A stretch of DNA of 64,000 bases from contig CAKOOR010000002.1 in NCBI GenBank assembly GCA_934098505.1, positions 1-64,000 on the forward strand. Direction: 5' to 3'. The notes under the pieces are model-generated. The model was not told where the DNA came from and did not search any database. It saw only the letters and a list, made by a program, of their open reading frames with translations. Each line of letters begins with the position of its first letter. Position 1 is the stretch's first letter. Origin of the DNA: an uncultured Bacilli bacterium (GTDB lineage: Bacteria > Bacillota_I > Bacilli_A > RF39 > UBA660). Shown piece after piece: positions 8,372 through 15,929 of the stretch. Both the position numbers and the translations under genes were made by a program.

Positions 8372-8674
8372 TTACCTCCAATAACCCAATGCTTCAAAAT
8401 CAATACTGTCAAATTTTATAATTTTGTCCCAATCTCTTTCCAATATAATGTTATCTATTTGTTGTGCTTTGTACATTTCATCTAAAGTTTGATATTTTTT
8501 TTCTCCAGTTAATCCACCATCACATCTTTGAAAAGAACAATAATCATCATAAATAATTATCATATAAGCACTATCTCTATCTATAAATCTAATAGTTAAT
8601 TCAGATTCACAATCATCTTCATTTATACTTTTTAATAGTAATTCTTTTATTTCTTCAAATGTATGTTTTTCCAC
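8372..8674 (-). CDS. Small immunity-like hypothetical protein
   Basis: A 100-residue acidic soluble protein starting at GTG behind TAGGAG. Short beta-rich segments (ELTIRFIDRDSAYMIIIYDDY) and a C-terminal LGYWR are seen. No family recognised. Its stop is followed by the repeated linker sequence with an AAATTACAATTT core, shared with the neighbouring genes, and then by a terminator. Confidence 0.65.
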   Translation of the reverse strand: MEKHTFEEIKELLLKSINEDDCESELTIRFIDRDSAYMIIIYDDYCSFQRCDGGLTGEKKYQTLDEMYKAQQIDNIILERDWDKIIKFDSIDFEALGYWR

Positions 8675-8698
8675 TTTATCATACTCCTAAATTGTAAT

Positions 8699-8962
8699 TT
8701 ATTTTTTTTCGATAATTATCTCTTTTATTGAAGAATTATCATTTATAAGAGTAAGTTCATCAATATGATGATGATCATTAGTTTTAGACATAGCCAATGA
8801 AACAAGTAAATCTGACAATTCTATAAAATCCTCGCTTGTTCCATTTATTATCAATTCTTTATTACTTGTTAAAGATATGTTTAGTCCGAATTGTTTATTT
8901 TCAGATTTAGGATATAAACCTTTTTCTCTTAAACTATTACTTACAAAATTTGTGTTAGTCAT
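8699..8962 (-). CDS. Imm32-like immunity protein
   Basis: An 87-residue protein with a GTSEDFIELSDLLVSLAMS helix followed by DHHHIDELTLI near residue 65. This pattern of a small beta-alpha unit ending in an H-x-H-I-D motif fits my recollection of Imm32-type immunity proteins. ATG at 8962 was chosen over the adjoining TTG. The upstream linker (TTTGAAAGTGAG) is nearly identical to the one before the gene at 9778-10272. Confidence 0.6.
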   Translation of the reverse strand: MTNTNFVSNSLREKGLYPKSENKQFGLNISLTSNKELIINGTSEDFIELSDLLVSLAMSKTNDHHHIDELTLINDNSSIKEIIIEKK

Positions 8963-9024
8963 CAATAGTCAACTCACTTTCAAATTATAATTTATCTAAC
9001 AAATCACTAAATTGTAATTTGTAA

Positions 9025-9378
9025 TTATTTCAATACTTCATTTAATTCTTTCAATGATAGTCCTCTAATTAAAATATTATTATCCTTTTCATCAATAACA
9101 AACTTCATTAGTTTATTTATTGCCTTATAATAATCTATATCTCCTAAAACTCCATTATTAGTTGTACTTACAAGCATCAATTTCCATTCATCAATTTCTG
9201 TATCATCAATTTTATATAATGCTTTGGGATTCTTTGGAAGTGAAGTTAAGGTATTTTCTGTTAGCGCAAATGCACCAAACGGCTTACCATCTTTACCTTT
9301 ATAAAAATTTGGGTTCCCCATATAAGCATTTTTCCAATCGTCTTTTTCTTTTTTCTTAAACTTATTAAATAATCCCAT
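9025..9378 (-). CDS. Small immunity-like hypothetical protein
   Basis: A 117-residue protein beginning MGLFNKFKKKEKDDW at ATG 9378, behind TGGAGG. The core reads GNPNFYKGKDGKPFGAF, then LTSLPKNPKALYKI and EWKLMLVSTTNNGVLGDIDY. I recall this as a common uncharacterised Clostridia protein seen next to toxin immunity genes. Membership of the array is the main functional hint. Confidence 0.6.
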   Translation of the reverse strand: MGLFNKFKKKEKDDWKNAYMGNPNFYKGKDGKPFGAFALTENTLTSLPKNPKALYKIDDTEIDEWKLMLVSTTNNGVLGDIDYYKAINKLMKFVIDEKDNNILIRGLSLKELNEVLK

Positions 9379-9407
9379 AATAAACATCCTCCATTGGTTG
9401 CAATTTA

Positions 9408-9713
9408 TTATTGCATTTTTTTAGACATTTCTTTCCAGTAATTCTTCAACATTTCTAATATTTGTTTTGCATCCTCAATTTCGCTTTTTTGGTTATATTC
9501 TTTCATTTCACTAAATGTTCCTGATTCACTAACAATTCCTAAAAGCCATTTGCCTAATATATTCTTTTTATATTTAAAAATTATACATCTTATGCCATCT
9601 TCATCTTCAAAAGAATTTGCATATTCAATCTTTACTGGCTTTTTTCCAAGTTCTTGTGGATCAGAAAGCCAATTTTCCAATTCTACCATAGCATTTTTAA
9701 TTTCTTCATTCAT
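9408..9713 (-). CDS. Small immunity-like hypothetical protein
   Basis: A 101-residue protein (ATG at 9713, GGAG upstream) with ENWLSDPQELGKKPVKIEYA and FKYKKNILGKWLLGIVSESGTFSEM, a widespread uncharacterised Firmicutes family usually found alone beside other small orphan genes. Soluble, with no catalytic motif. Inference: an orphan immunity protein. Confidence 0.6.
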   Translation of the reverse strand: MNEEIKNAMVELENWLSDPQELGKKPVKIEYANSFEDEDGIRCIIFKYKKNILGKWLLGIVSESGTFSEMKEYNQKSEIEDAKQILEMLKNYWKEMSKKMQ

Positions 9714-9777
9714 AATTATCACTCCATTTCAACAAATTACTATTTATCTAATTAATTGCCAAATTGTAATTTAGCAA

Positions 9778-10272
9778 TTACTTGTTATTCTTTTCTTTCC
9801 AATAATCATAATCTTTAAAACATTGTAACTTTTTTTCTAAATTCTTTAAATCAGGATACTCTTTGCTTAAAGTTTTCATATTTCTATACATTGCTAATCC
9901 ATACCCTTGCTCATTATTCTTTATTAAAATGTCTGCACATTTATTTAAATAATTTATTGTATTTTCTCTGTTGTATTTTGTTTGAGATAACAATGCTACA
10001 CAATAAGCATGTCCTATAATATCAAAATGTCCATCACTATTGTCTATATAAAAATAATCTTTTATAGCATTATATACTGCTTCTACTAATTCTTTATCAT
10101 TAGTATATTTTTCCATTCTCTTATAATCATTTAAAGTTATAGGTGCATGAATAAACTTTGCTAAATGCTTACAAAATATATATACTCTTTGCCATAAAGT
10201 TTCCTCAGTAACTACTTTGCTTAGTCTTTTAGTAATGTCCCTATTAGAGCAAATTCTTTCTATATCTCCCAT
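9778..10272 (-). CDS. Helical immunity-like hypothetical protein
   Basis: A 164-residue, largely alpha-helical soluble protein (IDNSDGHFDIIGHAYCVALLSQTKYN, then a KNNEQGYGLAMYRNM helix). The ATG at 10272 follows TTTGAAAGTGAG. After the stop comes the 26-bp imperfect palindrome that recurs downstream of other genes in the array. No family recognised. Confidence 0.6.
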   Translation of the reverse strand: MGDIERICSNRDITKRLSKVVTEETLWQRVYIFCKHLAKFIHAPITLNDYKRMEKYTNDKELVEAVYNAIKDYFYIDNSDGHFDIIGHAYCVALLSQTKYNRENTINYLNKCADILIKNNEQGYGLAMYRNMKTLSKEYPDLKNLEKKLQCFKDYDYWKEKNNK

Positions 10273-10302
10273 ACAATCATCTCACTTTCAAAGTGTAATT
10301 TA

Positions 10303-10689
10303 CTATTTAAACCTAAAACCTAAATGCCCATTTTTACTAAGATAGTTAGGAAGATTATAATTAGCATTATCTAAAGAAAAGCTAACTTTATCTTCTTTGC
10401 AATAAATTGTATAATCTTCTCCATCTGGAAATCTATAAATTACTTCTATTCTCTTTAAATTTTTATAACAACCATTTAGATCTATATTATCTTTCGAGTA
10501 AAACATATTTTCTTCTTGTTCTTGTAGTAAATTTATAATTTTTTCTTTGTTGGAATTATTTATATTCAAATAAGTGTAGTCTTGAACTTTTCCTAAAAAT
10601 AATAATATACCCAAAATTATAAGTAATAATAACACAAAAGTTACTATTACTAGCATTATTAAAAATATCTTTAATATCCATTTCTTCAT
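10303..10689 (-). CDS. Small membrane-anchored hypothetical protein
   Basis: About 128 residues from ATG at 10689 (AAGGAA upstream), MKKWILKIFLIMLV then one long N-terminal membrane helix and an extracytoplasmic domain with Cys pair candidates (GCYKN, YTIYCKED). It overlaps the stop region of the upstream membrane protein, so the two are co-translated. It could protect the envelope against a surface-acting toxin; this is inference from context. Confidence 0.65.
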   Translation of the reverse strand: MKKWILKIFLIMLVIVTFVLLLLIILGILLFLGKVQDYTYLNINNSNKEKIINLLQEQEENMFYSKDNIDLNGCYKNLKRIEVIYRFPDGEDYTIYCKEDKVSFSLDNANYNLPNYLSKNGHLGFRFK

Positions 10690-10699
10690 AATAAGTTCC

Positions 10700-11272
10700 T
10701 TAATAATATACACAGTTTTTATCTTTAAACGAGCATTTTACGTTAGGGTCATCCTTAACTGTATTATCTACTTTAAATGGAGATGAGAGGTAGATGTTTT
10801 CATCATCAACTTTATCTATACCAATATGTAATTGACTAATGTTAGGTGTATTTTTGAAATTAAAATTTATGGTTACTTTTTCAACACTAAAACCATTTAT
10901 TAAATACTTATCTATAATTCCTTTCTTACCAATGCAATGAATATAAATTGTATTATCTTTTACATATAAATTAGATCCGTCATCAACTGTATCACATTTT
11001 TTTATATTCTCTAAAACATAATATGTATCATTATTTTTTAATAATATATTAAGATGACTCCAAGAACTTGAATCATCATAATATCTTGAAATAACATAAT
11101 TTTTATTATCATATTCTAAACTTTTTATGGTTGTTTCATTAGAAACAAATATATATTTGTTTAAACTAGATAACGAACTCTTATAATTTAAAGACTTAAT
11201 AAATTGATACATTATAAAGCCAAATAATGAAATCAATATTATCAACGAAATTATTAAAATCTTCTTTTTCAT
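10700..11272 (-). CDS. Membrane-anchored hypothetical protein, first gene of the array
   Basis: 190 residues with one N-terminal membrane helix (MKKKILIISLIILISLFGF) and an extracytoplasmic beta-rich domain with four Cys. It starts at ATG after TGGAGG; the upstream linker (TAATTTGTTAAAATGGAGG) is closely related to that before 9408-9713. A TATAAT lies about 45 bp upstream at 11317-11322. Unknown family. Confidence 0.7.
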   Translation of the reverse strand: MKKKILIISLIILISLFGFIMYQFIKSLNYKSSLSSLNKYIFVSNETTIKSLEYDNKNYVISRYYDDSSSWSHLNILLKNNDTYYVLENIKKCDTVDDGSNLYVKDNTIYIHCIGKKGIIDKYLINGFSVEKVTINFNFKNTPNISQLHIGIDKVDDENIYLSSPFKVDNTVKDDPNVKCSFKDKNCVYY

Positions 11273-11316
11273 AATCTATCCTCCATTTTAACAAATTATT
11301 ATCTGTCGTTGATAAC

Positions 11317-11322
11317 ATTATA
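11317..11322 (-). promoter_or_regulatory. Candidate -10 box for the immunity-like gene array
   Basis: TATAAT preceded by TGA, about 45 bp upstream of the first array gene; the -35 is poor (TTTAAA-like). Confidence 0.35.
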
Positions 11323-11388
11323 TCATATAACAATCTTTTTAAACTTCATATAATAATTTTTTTGACAATTTCCTAGTTTCAAAAGCTA

Positions 11389-11417
11389 TTGAAATACTTC
11401 TTAATTTTTGATATAAT
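11389..11417 (+). promoter_or_regulatory. Promoter of the plus-strand small RNA
   Basis: TTGAAA (11389-11394), 17 bp, TATAAT (11412-11417) with an upstream TGA extension. This is one of the best promoters in the window and no plus-strand gene follows. Confidence 0.75.
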
Positions 11418-11423
11418 GTAATT

Positions 11424-11577
11424 GCTTTTATGGAATTGGGTTTGTAATCTAATTTTGCTAAAGCGGTATAGAGGCACGCGTTAATTGATTTCTATGTCAT
11501 TAAATGGTATTGTGTGCCGAGTTATATTTATGAAAGTCTGCCAAGAGCAGTCGGCTGTTTAGACAGCCTCTTTTTTT
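11424..11577 (+). ncRNA. Structured small RNA of about 154 nt, family not recognised
   Basis: This is bounded by a near-consensus sigma-A promoter and a terminator (GGCTGT / ACAGCC stem, TTAG loop, then TCTTTTTTT at 11553-11577). The middle can form a long hairpin: GGCAC (11473-11477) pairs with GTGCC (11514-11518), and inside it TTAATTGA pairs with TCATTAA. The only frame inside is a 5-codon ATG...TAA. It lies opposite in direction to all flanking genes, between the immunity array and the relaxase operon, so it is not a leader. I compared it mentally with 6S, T-box, SRP and lysine riboswitch signatures and found none. Confidence 0.6.
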
Positions 11578-11657
11578 ATGTCCAAATATAATCGACACTT
11601 CATCATATACACAACCGATGCATTAATGTGCGTTTATACTGTAACTTTTTTTGTTTA

Positions 11658-12245
11658 TCAAATTATAATATTCATATTTTTATTTTTTAAATTATTTAAT
11701 GAAATATCATTTGATAATAATTCTTCTAAAAATTTAGAATCTTTATATAAATTTGTTTTTATTCCTCTAATTGAAAATTGATTATACTTGCTAATATCAC
11801 TACCAAAATCTAATTTAACCTTATCATATTTAAGTAGATTATCATTAAATTTTTTTATTAATAGATCGTTAATTAAATAGATCATAAAGCTATTAGCTTT
11901 TGTTTCTTCATTTTTATTAAAAATGCCAAATATAGGAAAATCTTCTTTGGTTTCATCATAGCACTTTATAAATAAACAATTATCTTTATCTGTAATAAAT
12001 GATTGAATTAATAAATCATCGGCAATACTAATTGCGTAGTTAGTTTCTAATAAATGCTTTAAAGAAAAAGAATCAATATTTAAATTTTGATCGATTACAT
12101 CATCTTCTAAGCAAATGTTATAATGTGCTAATACAAAAGCCTGTATATAATCAATGGTCTTTCGTTTAGCATCCATACTATTTTTACCTAACAACAAATC
12201 ACTACTAACTTTATCATTTATTCTAGTAATATCAACTACATACAT
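11658..12245 (-). CDS. Hypothetical protein co-translated with the relaxase
   Basis: A 195-residue soluble, acidic protein. Its ATG overlaps the relaxase stop (TAATG), so translation is coupled. No motif recognised. Last gene of the mobilisation operon before the small RNA; it may assist DNA processing, but this rests on context only. Confidence 0.7.
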   Translation of the reverse strand: MYVVDITRINDKVSSDLLLGKNSMDAKRKTIDYIQAFVLAHYNICLEDDVIDQNLNIDSFSLKHLLETNYAISIADDLLIQSFITDKDNCLFIKCYDETKEDFPIFGIFNKNEETKANSFMIYLINDLLIKKFNDNLLKYDKVKLDFGSDISKYNQFSIRGIKTNLYKDSKFLEELLSNDISLNNLKNKNMNIII

Positions 12246-13693
12246 TATTTTTTATATTCTCCCTCCAATTCAAATTGCAAATCATTAATAATCTGTTTTT
12301 CTTCTTGCTCTAATTCGTACATTAAATGATTTACTGCAAGATTAATGAACCTTTTATAGTTTAATTCTTGATAAAAAAACTTTTCTTTAAATTTATTATA
12401 TCTATTTGCATCATAACCAAGTCTTTTTAAAGCATCATAATATTCCTTTATGGACATATCCATATCAAGACTAGTTACTGATTTAATCAATGTATCAATA
12501 TCATAGTTGTAATGAGAATTTTCACACCAGCGTGTAAATACTTTTTTTATTTGATTATTATTTAATTCAGCAAGCATACATACTTTATATAAATCTTTAG
12601 CAATGCTTAATTTAGTTTCTTCTTTTGAATAGTCGTTGCGACTTTTGAAATTAAAATCATTAATATGCTTTTGTAAGAATATTTTTTCTCTTTTCATAAA
12701 ACCTAAAGACGCATATATTTTGTAACTATGTAATATTTCATTACCAATTTTAGAATATAATTTGTTTAACTGATTATTATAGTAGTTTCTATTTTTATTA
12801 CTATTAGATTGACCGTATACTTGATTTAATTCTTTTTGATGATTCTCTAGTAATTTTAAATAATTAGCATAATCATATTTTATTGAATCATGCATTAAGA
12901 TATAATTAATAATTCCATTCAATTCATCAATGTACGGAATCATATTTTTAGAATTATATTGTAATCTACCGTTTTTAGGTAATTTTTCATAAAATTCTAA
13001 TAACAAGGTATTTAAATTTTTTCTATATTTATCACTAAACAGTCGCTGAGAATTAATTTTATAAAGTTCTTTAATATTAATTTTAGAAGTAATATTATTA
13101 AACTCTTTTTCTCTTAACTCATAAAATTTAGTATTATCTATTAAATAATTAGCTACATTACTCTTAAAATTATATATTACAAATTTATTGTATTTTGGAT
13201 TAGTTTTCTTTGGTACTTTTTCATAAATACAAAAGTGAATATGTGGGTGCTTAGTATCACGATGTAACGCACATAACCATTCTGTATTATTTATATCTAA
13301 GCCCATGTCTAAAATTAAATTAGGCATAACATTATTGGTTAAACTATAAAAATCCATTTTTGTAATAAGACCATGACTAATAGCAAAATCAGGCGGAAAA
13401 GAAAGAAATCCTCTCCAGAAAATCCCTTTTTTATCCATGCCTTTTATATTATCAAAAGCATCTTTTCTTGTTAAATTACCCTTTGAATTCCAAATAAAAA
13501 ATTCATCAGTTTCGGTTAAATAACTCTCTTTACTTCCATAAAAAGCATAATCTTTTAATAAATCATTTTCGTCAATGCTTGTATAATCAGCTTTATTTTT
13601 TTGAGAGGCATATTTAATCCATTTTGTTATTCCTAGTCGCTTATTTGCAGAAACTTTATACTGCATTTGAAAAACAATATCACTCTTGCTCAT
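12245..13693 (-). CDS. Relaxase, MobP/MobL type
   Basis: 482-residue DNA-nicking relaxase that starts conjugative transfer at oriT. The three-His metal motif reads HRDTKHPHIHFCIYEK near residue 145-160, as in MOBP-type relaxases of Gram-positive ICEs. The N-terminus (MSKSDIVFQMQYKVS) carries a conserved motif I region, and the rest is long and helical. It starts at ATG with GGAG, overlapping the MobC-like gene by 14 bp. It should act with MobC at the palindrome-rich region 14294-14625 and hand DNA to VirD4. Confidence 0.9.
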   Translation of the reverse strand: MSKSDIVFQMQYKVSANKRLGITKWIKYASQKNKADYTSIDENDLLKDYAFYGSKESYLTETDEFFIWNSKGNLTRKDAFDNIKGMDKKGIFWRGFLSFPPDFAISHGLITKMDFYSLTNNVMPNLILDMGLDINNTEWLCALHRDTKHPHIHFCIYEKVPKKTNPKYNKFVIYNFKSNVANYLIDNTKFYELREKEFNNITSKINIKELYKINSQRLFSDKYRKNLNTLLLEFYEKLPKNGRLQYNSKNMIPYIDELNGIINYILMHDSIKYDYANYLKLLENHQKELNQVYGQSNSNKNRNYYNNQLNKLYSKIGNEILHSYKIYASLGFMKREKIFLQKHINDFNFKSRNDYSKEETKLSIAKDLYKVCMLAELNNNQIKKVFTRWCENSHYNYDIDTLIKSVTSLDMDMSIKEYYDALKRLGYDANRYNKFKEKFFYQELNYKRFINLAVNHLMYELEQEEKQIINDLQFELEGEYKK

Positions 13694-14111
13694 CCTCTAA
13701 CTCCTTTTTTTGAGCTTGTATTTTTCGCATATCTTTAAGCACTAATTCTTGGGCTTTTTCGGTAATCGGATGAGGGATAATTGAAACATTTAATTCTTCC
13801 TTTGTTTGCGGAATTTTTAAATGTTGCATAAATATATCTTGTTGTTTTAAAAGCCACTTTGTATTAAATTCAGTTTTATTTTCTACAACCATCAGTTGTT
13901 TAAAATAAGAATCAAAACTCTTTTTAAAAGAAATATTAAATAGATTTATAAACTGTGTTTGACTATCATTTAATTTATTTGTTTGCATTTTTTCTTTAAC
14001 AGCTTGGTACACAAATTCAGATACATTCATATTATTTTTTTGAGCTAAAACATTTATCTCTTGTTTTTCTTGCTCTGTAACTCTAAAGCTAATTCTTTCT
14101 TCTTTATTTAT
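13680..14111 (-). CDS. MobC-like ribbon-helix-helix relaxosome accessory protein
   Basis: 143 residues if started at ATA 14111, 7 nt after AAAGG and overlapping the previous stop. This adds the segment KEERISFRVTEQEKQEI, the classic ribbon-helix-helix strand of MobC/TraY-like proteins, missing from the shorter ATG start at 14030. The following helix reads NNMNVSEFVYQAVKEKM. It probably binds oriT and recruits the relaxase encoded next. Start inferred; family likely. Confidence 0.75.
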   Translation of the reverse strand: MNKEERISFRVTEQEKQEINVLAQKNNMNVSEFVYQAVKEKMQTNKLNDSQTQFINLFNISFKKSFDSYFKQLMVVENKTEFNTKWLLKQQDIFMQHLKIPQTKEELNVSIIPHPITEKAQELVLKDMRKIQAQKKELEDEQE

Positions 14112-14293
14112 TTCGATTCCTTTAAATCTTTTGCATTCTTAATAAGAATATCAATATTTTCTAATATAAATTCTTTTGAAATTAGATTAATTAAATCTTG
14201 TTGAGTCATACCTTTAATGTTTAAAATTGTCTTTACTGCATCATAAAGATTAGCATCAATTTTCCCTTTAATTACACAATTTTCGTTATTTAT
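14108..14293 (-). CDS. Small DNA-binding-like protein of the mobilisation operon
   Basis: 61 residues if it starts at ATA 14293, 8 nt after GGAGG; an in-frame ATG at 14308 overlaps the ribosome site itself. The core (IDANLYDAVKTILNIKGMTQQDLINLISKEFI) resembles a helix-turn-helix/RHH-like small regulator. It lies directly beside the candidate oriT and may regulate or organise it. Function inferred from place. Confidence 0.6.
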   Translation of the reverse strand: MNNENCVIKGKIDANLYDAVKTILNIKGMTQQDLINLISKEFILENIDILIKNAKDLKESK

Positions 14294-14625
14294 AATAACC
14301 ACCTCCATAACATTTTTTCTTTTGTTTTTATCAGTTTTTATGTACCTTTTTATGTAACCCCTAAAAGCAGGATAACTACGGCTGACAAACAACATCGCCA
14401 GTGGCGAGTTAGCCCTAAATATAGGGGATTAGCAAAGTTTCAAATGTATGACAAGCCATCTACTTGTATGACTTTTTGATGACAAAAAATAAGCCAAATT
14501 TTACATAACTTTACGGTTTGTAAGACAAATGTTATAACAAAATCGGCTATTTTTTGCCCCAAAAATGCCACTTTTGTACTCGATTATGTACAATTTTTTT
14601 CTATTTTAATACATTAATTAGTACA
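14294..14625. other. Palindrome-rich non-coding region, candidate oriT
   Basis: About 330 bp without a gene, next to the small DNA-binding, MobC-like and relaxase genes. It holds TCGCCA-G-TGGCGA (14395-14407), CCCTA/TAGGG (around 14415-14430), a wide pair AAAAAATAAGCC and GGCTATTTTTT bracketing about 50 bp (14486-14556), and a TGTAC-rich repeat near 14575-14620. Such palindromes beside relaxase genes are typical of transfer origins. No known nic consensus was recognised. Confidence 0.45.
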
Positions 14626-15342
14626 TTAAATTGCGATGTTTATATCTTCTGTTAACTCTACTTTATACCTTTCGTTTAAGAGATTTAAAGTTGCTTCAAA
14701 AACTTTTTCAACTAAATTTTCGTCTTCGCCAAAGCTTTCAACAACCTTACGCACAACTGCCTTGCTGACATAATCTTCATGATTTTTCTTTAGATCATGT
14801 GCAATAGAGTTTGCAATTGTTTCTGAATAAGAATAGACTAATTCTTCTTCTTTCGCCATCTTCTTGCTCCTTTCTGAATTCATTATTATATTAATGAAAG
14901 CCACATCAACTTCTGTTATTTCATCCATTAATTTTTTAATTACCTTATCTTTTTTATAGTAATTATCAGCAACATTAAATACATTATTATCATTATAAGG
15001 AATATTATTTTCTCTAAATCTTTTTTCAAGTTGATGCATTAAATCGTACCTTTTTACTTCTAACTTTACTTGCTTTTTATAGAAAGGTAATGAGTAAAAA
15101 TCAACTTCATAATCCCTTTTTAGAATTAACATTGCCTTATAATATATTGGTATTTCTTGTTCTAGATTATAATTAAAATTACAAAAAGAACAAGCAATTA
15201 AATCAACAAACTCTTGAGGCTTTTTCTTTCTAATAATAAGATCATAGCTATTGAATGCTATTGATTCGCTATCCATTAAGTCTTCAAAATCTTTAACTGT
15301 TAAGTCTTTTTTAGATGGCAAATTCAATTTTCTTTTGACTAT
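14626..15342 (-). CDS. Hypothetical protein of the transfer operon, AUA start
   Basis: 238 residues from ATA 15342, placed 7 nt after TTAGGAGG; the internal TTG at 15327 has no ribosome site. Soluble and helical, charged, with DSESIAFNSYDLIIRKKKPQEFVDL near the N-terminus and a C-terminal amphipathic segment. No family recognised. Position between the M23 peptidase and oriT suggests a role in transfer. Confidence 0.7.
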   Translation of the reverse strand: MVKRKLNLPSKKDLTVKDFEDLMDSESIAFNSYDLIIRKKKPQEFVDLIACSFCNFNYNLEQEIPIYYKAMLILKRDYEVDFYSLPFYKKQVKLEVKRYDLMHQLEKRFRENNIPYNDNNVFNVADNYYKKDKVIKKLMDEITEVDVAFINIIMNSERSKKMAKEEELVYSYSETIANSIAHDLKKNHEDYVSKAVVRKVVESFGEDENLVEKVFEATLNLLNERYKVELTEDINIAI

Positions 15343-15353
15343 ATTTTTTCCTC

Positions 15354-15929
15354 CTAATTAGTTCCATAAATTATAAATTTTGGATCGATTAAATCCTTTT
15401 CTTGAAATGAAATTTTATTTTTCATAATCATAAAGTGAAGATGACAACCTGTACTAGCACCAGTCGAGCCAACTTGTCCAATCGGTTGTCCTTTTGCAAT
15501 CGGCTCATCCTTTATTACAGTAATAGAATTATCCAACATGTGTCCGTATACTGTAAAAATAGCACCCGCATTAGTTGTGTGTTTTATATAAACATAATTA
15601 CCCAAGCCTGTAGGACTATAACCAACTTCATAAACAATTCCATCAGCACTTGCAACAACATTATTACCGCAGGAAGATGCTAAATCCATACCTGAATGGA
15701 ATTTTATTTCACCACTTCCTAATGGGTCTAAACGGTTTCCAAATTCAGATGTTACAGAAAAATAATCTCTACTTTCAAATGGGATATCAAACCCATCTTC
15801 AAGAGCAATAACAACTGATGGATCTGATGTAATAGATTGATTACCTATTAAAGCAATCATTAAAATTAAAAGCAATACAAAGGGAATACCAATTATAAAA
15901 CTTAATTTTAGAAGTTTTATATCATTCAA
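15354..15929 (-). CDS. Membrane-anchored M23 metallopeptidase of the transfer machinery
   Basis: 191 residues: one N-terminal membrane helix, then an M23 (LytM) domain with HSGMDLASSCGNNV (first metal ligands), a VYGHML His segment and the final GCHLHFMIM. M23 enzymes cut peptide bridges of peptidoglycan; in Gram-positive conjugation they open the wall for the channel. Its ATG overlaps the VirB4 stop, showing co-translation. Confidence 0.9.
   Translation of the reverse strand: MNDIKLLKLSFIIGIPFVLLLILMIALIGNQSITSDPSVVIALEDGFDIPFESRDYFSVTSEFGNRLDPLGSGEIKFHSGMDLASSCGNNVVASADGIVYEVGYSPTGLGNYVYIKHTTNAGAIFTVYGHMLDNSITVIKDEPIAKGQPIGQVGSTGASTGCHLHFMIMKNKISFQEKDLIDPKFIIYGTN

Larger units (their letters stand above)
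8340..11310. repeat. Recurring linker sequences between the immunity-like genes
   Basis: Related AT-rich linkers separate the genes. An imperfect palindrome with core AAATTGTAATTT follows several stops (8348-8372, 8688-8701, 9009-9027, 9752-9780). The opposite side of the linker carries either TTTGAAAGTGAG (before 8962 and 10272) or TTTGTTRAAATGGAG (before 9713 and 11272). The copies are too alike for chance and the genes between them are unrelated. Confidence 0.6.

Noticed and set aside
11424..11577. Small RNA as 6S, T-box, SRP RNA or lysine riboswitch
   Set aside because: No T-box GGTGG-type motif, no SRP apical loop, no typical 6S bubble, and no downstream gene in the same direction that a riboswitch would control.
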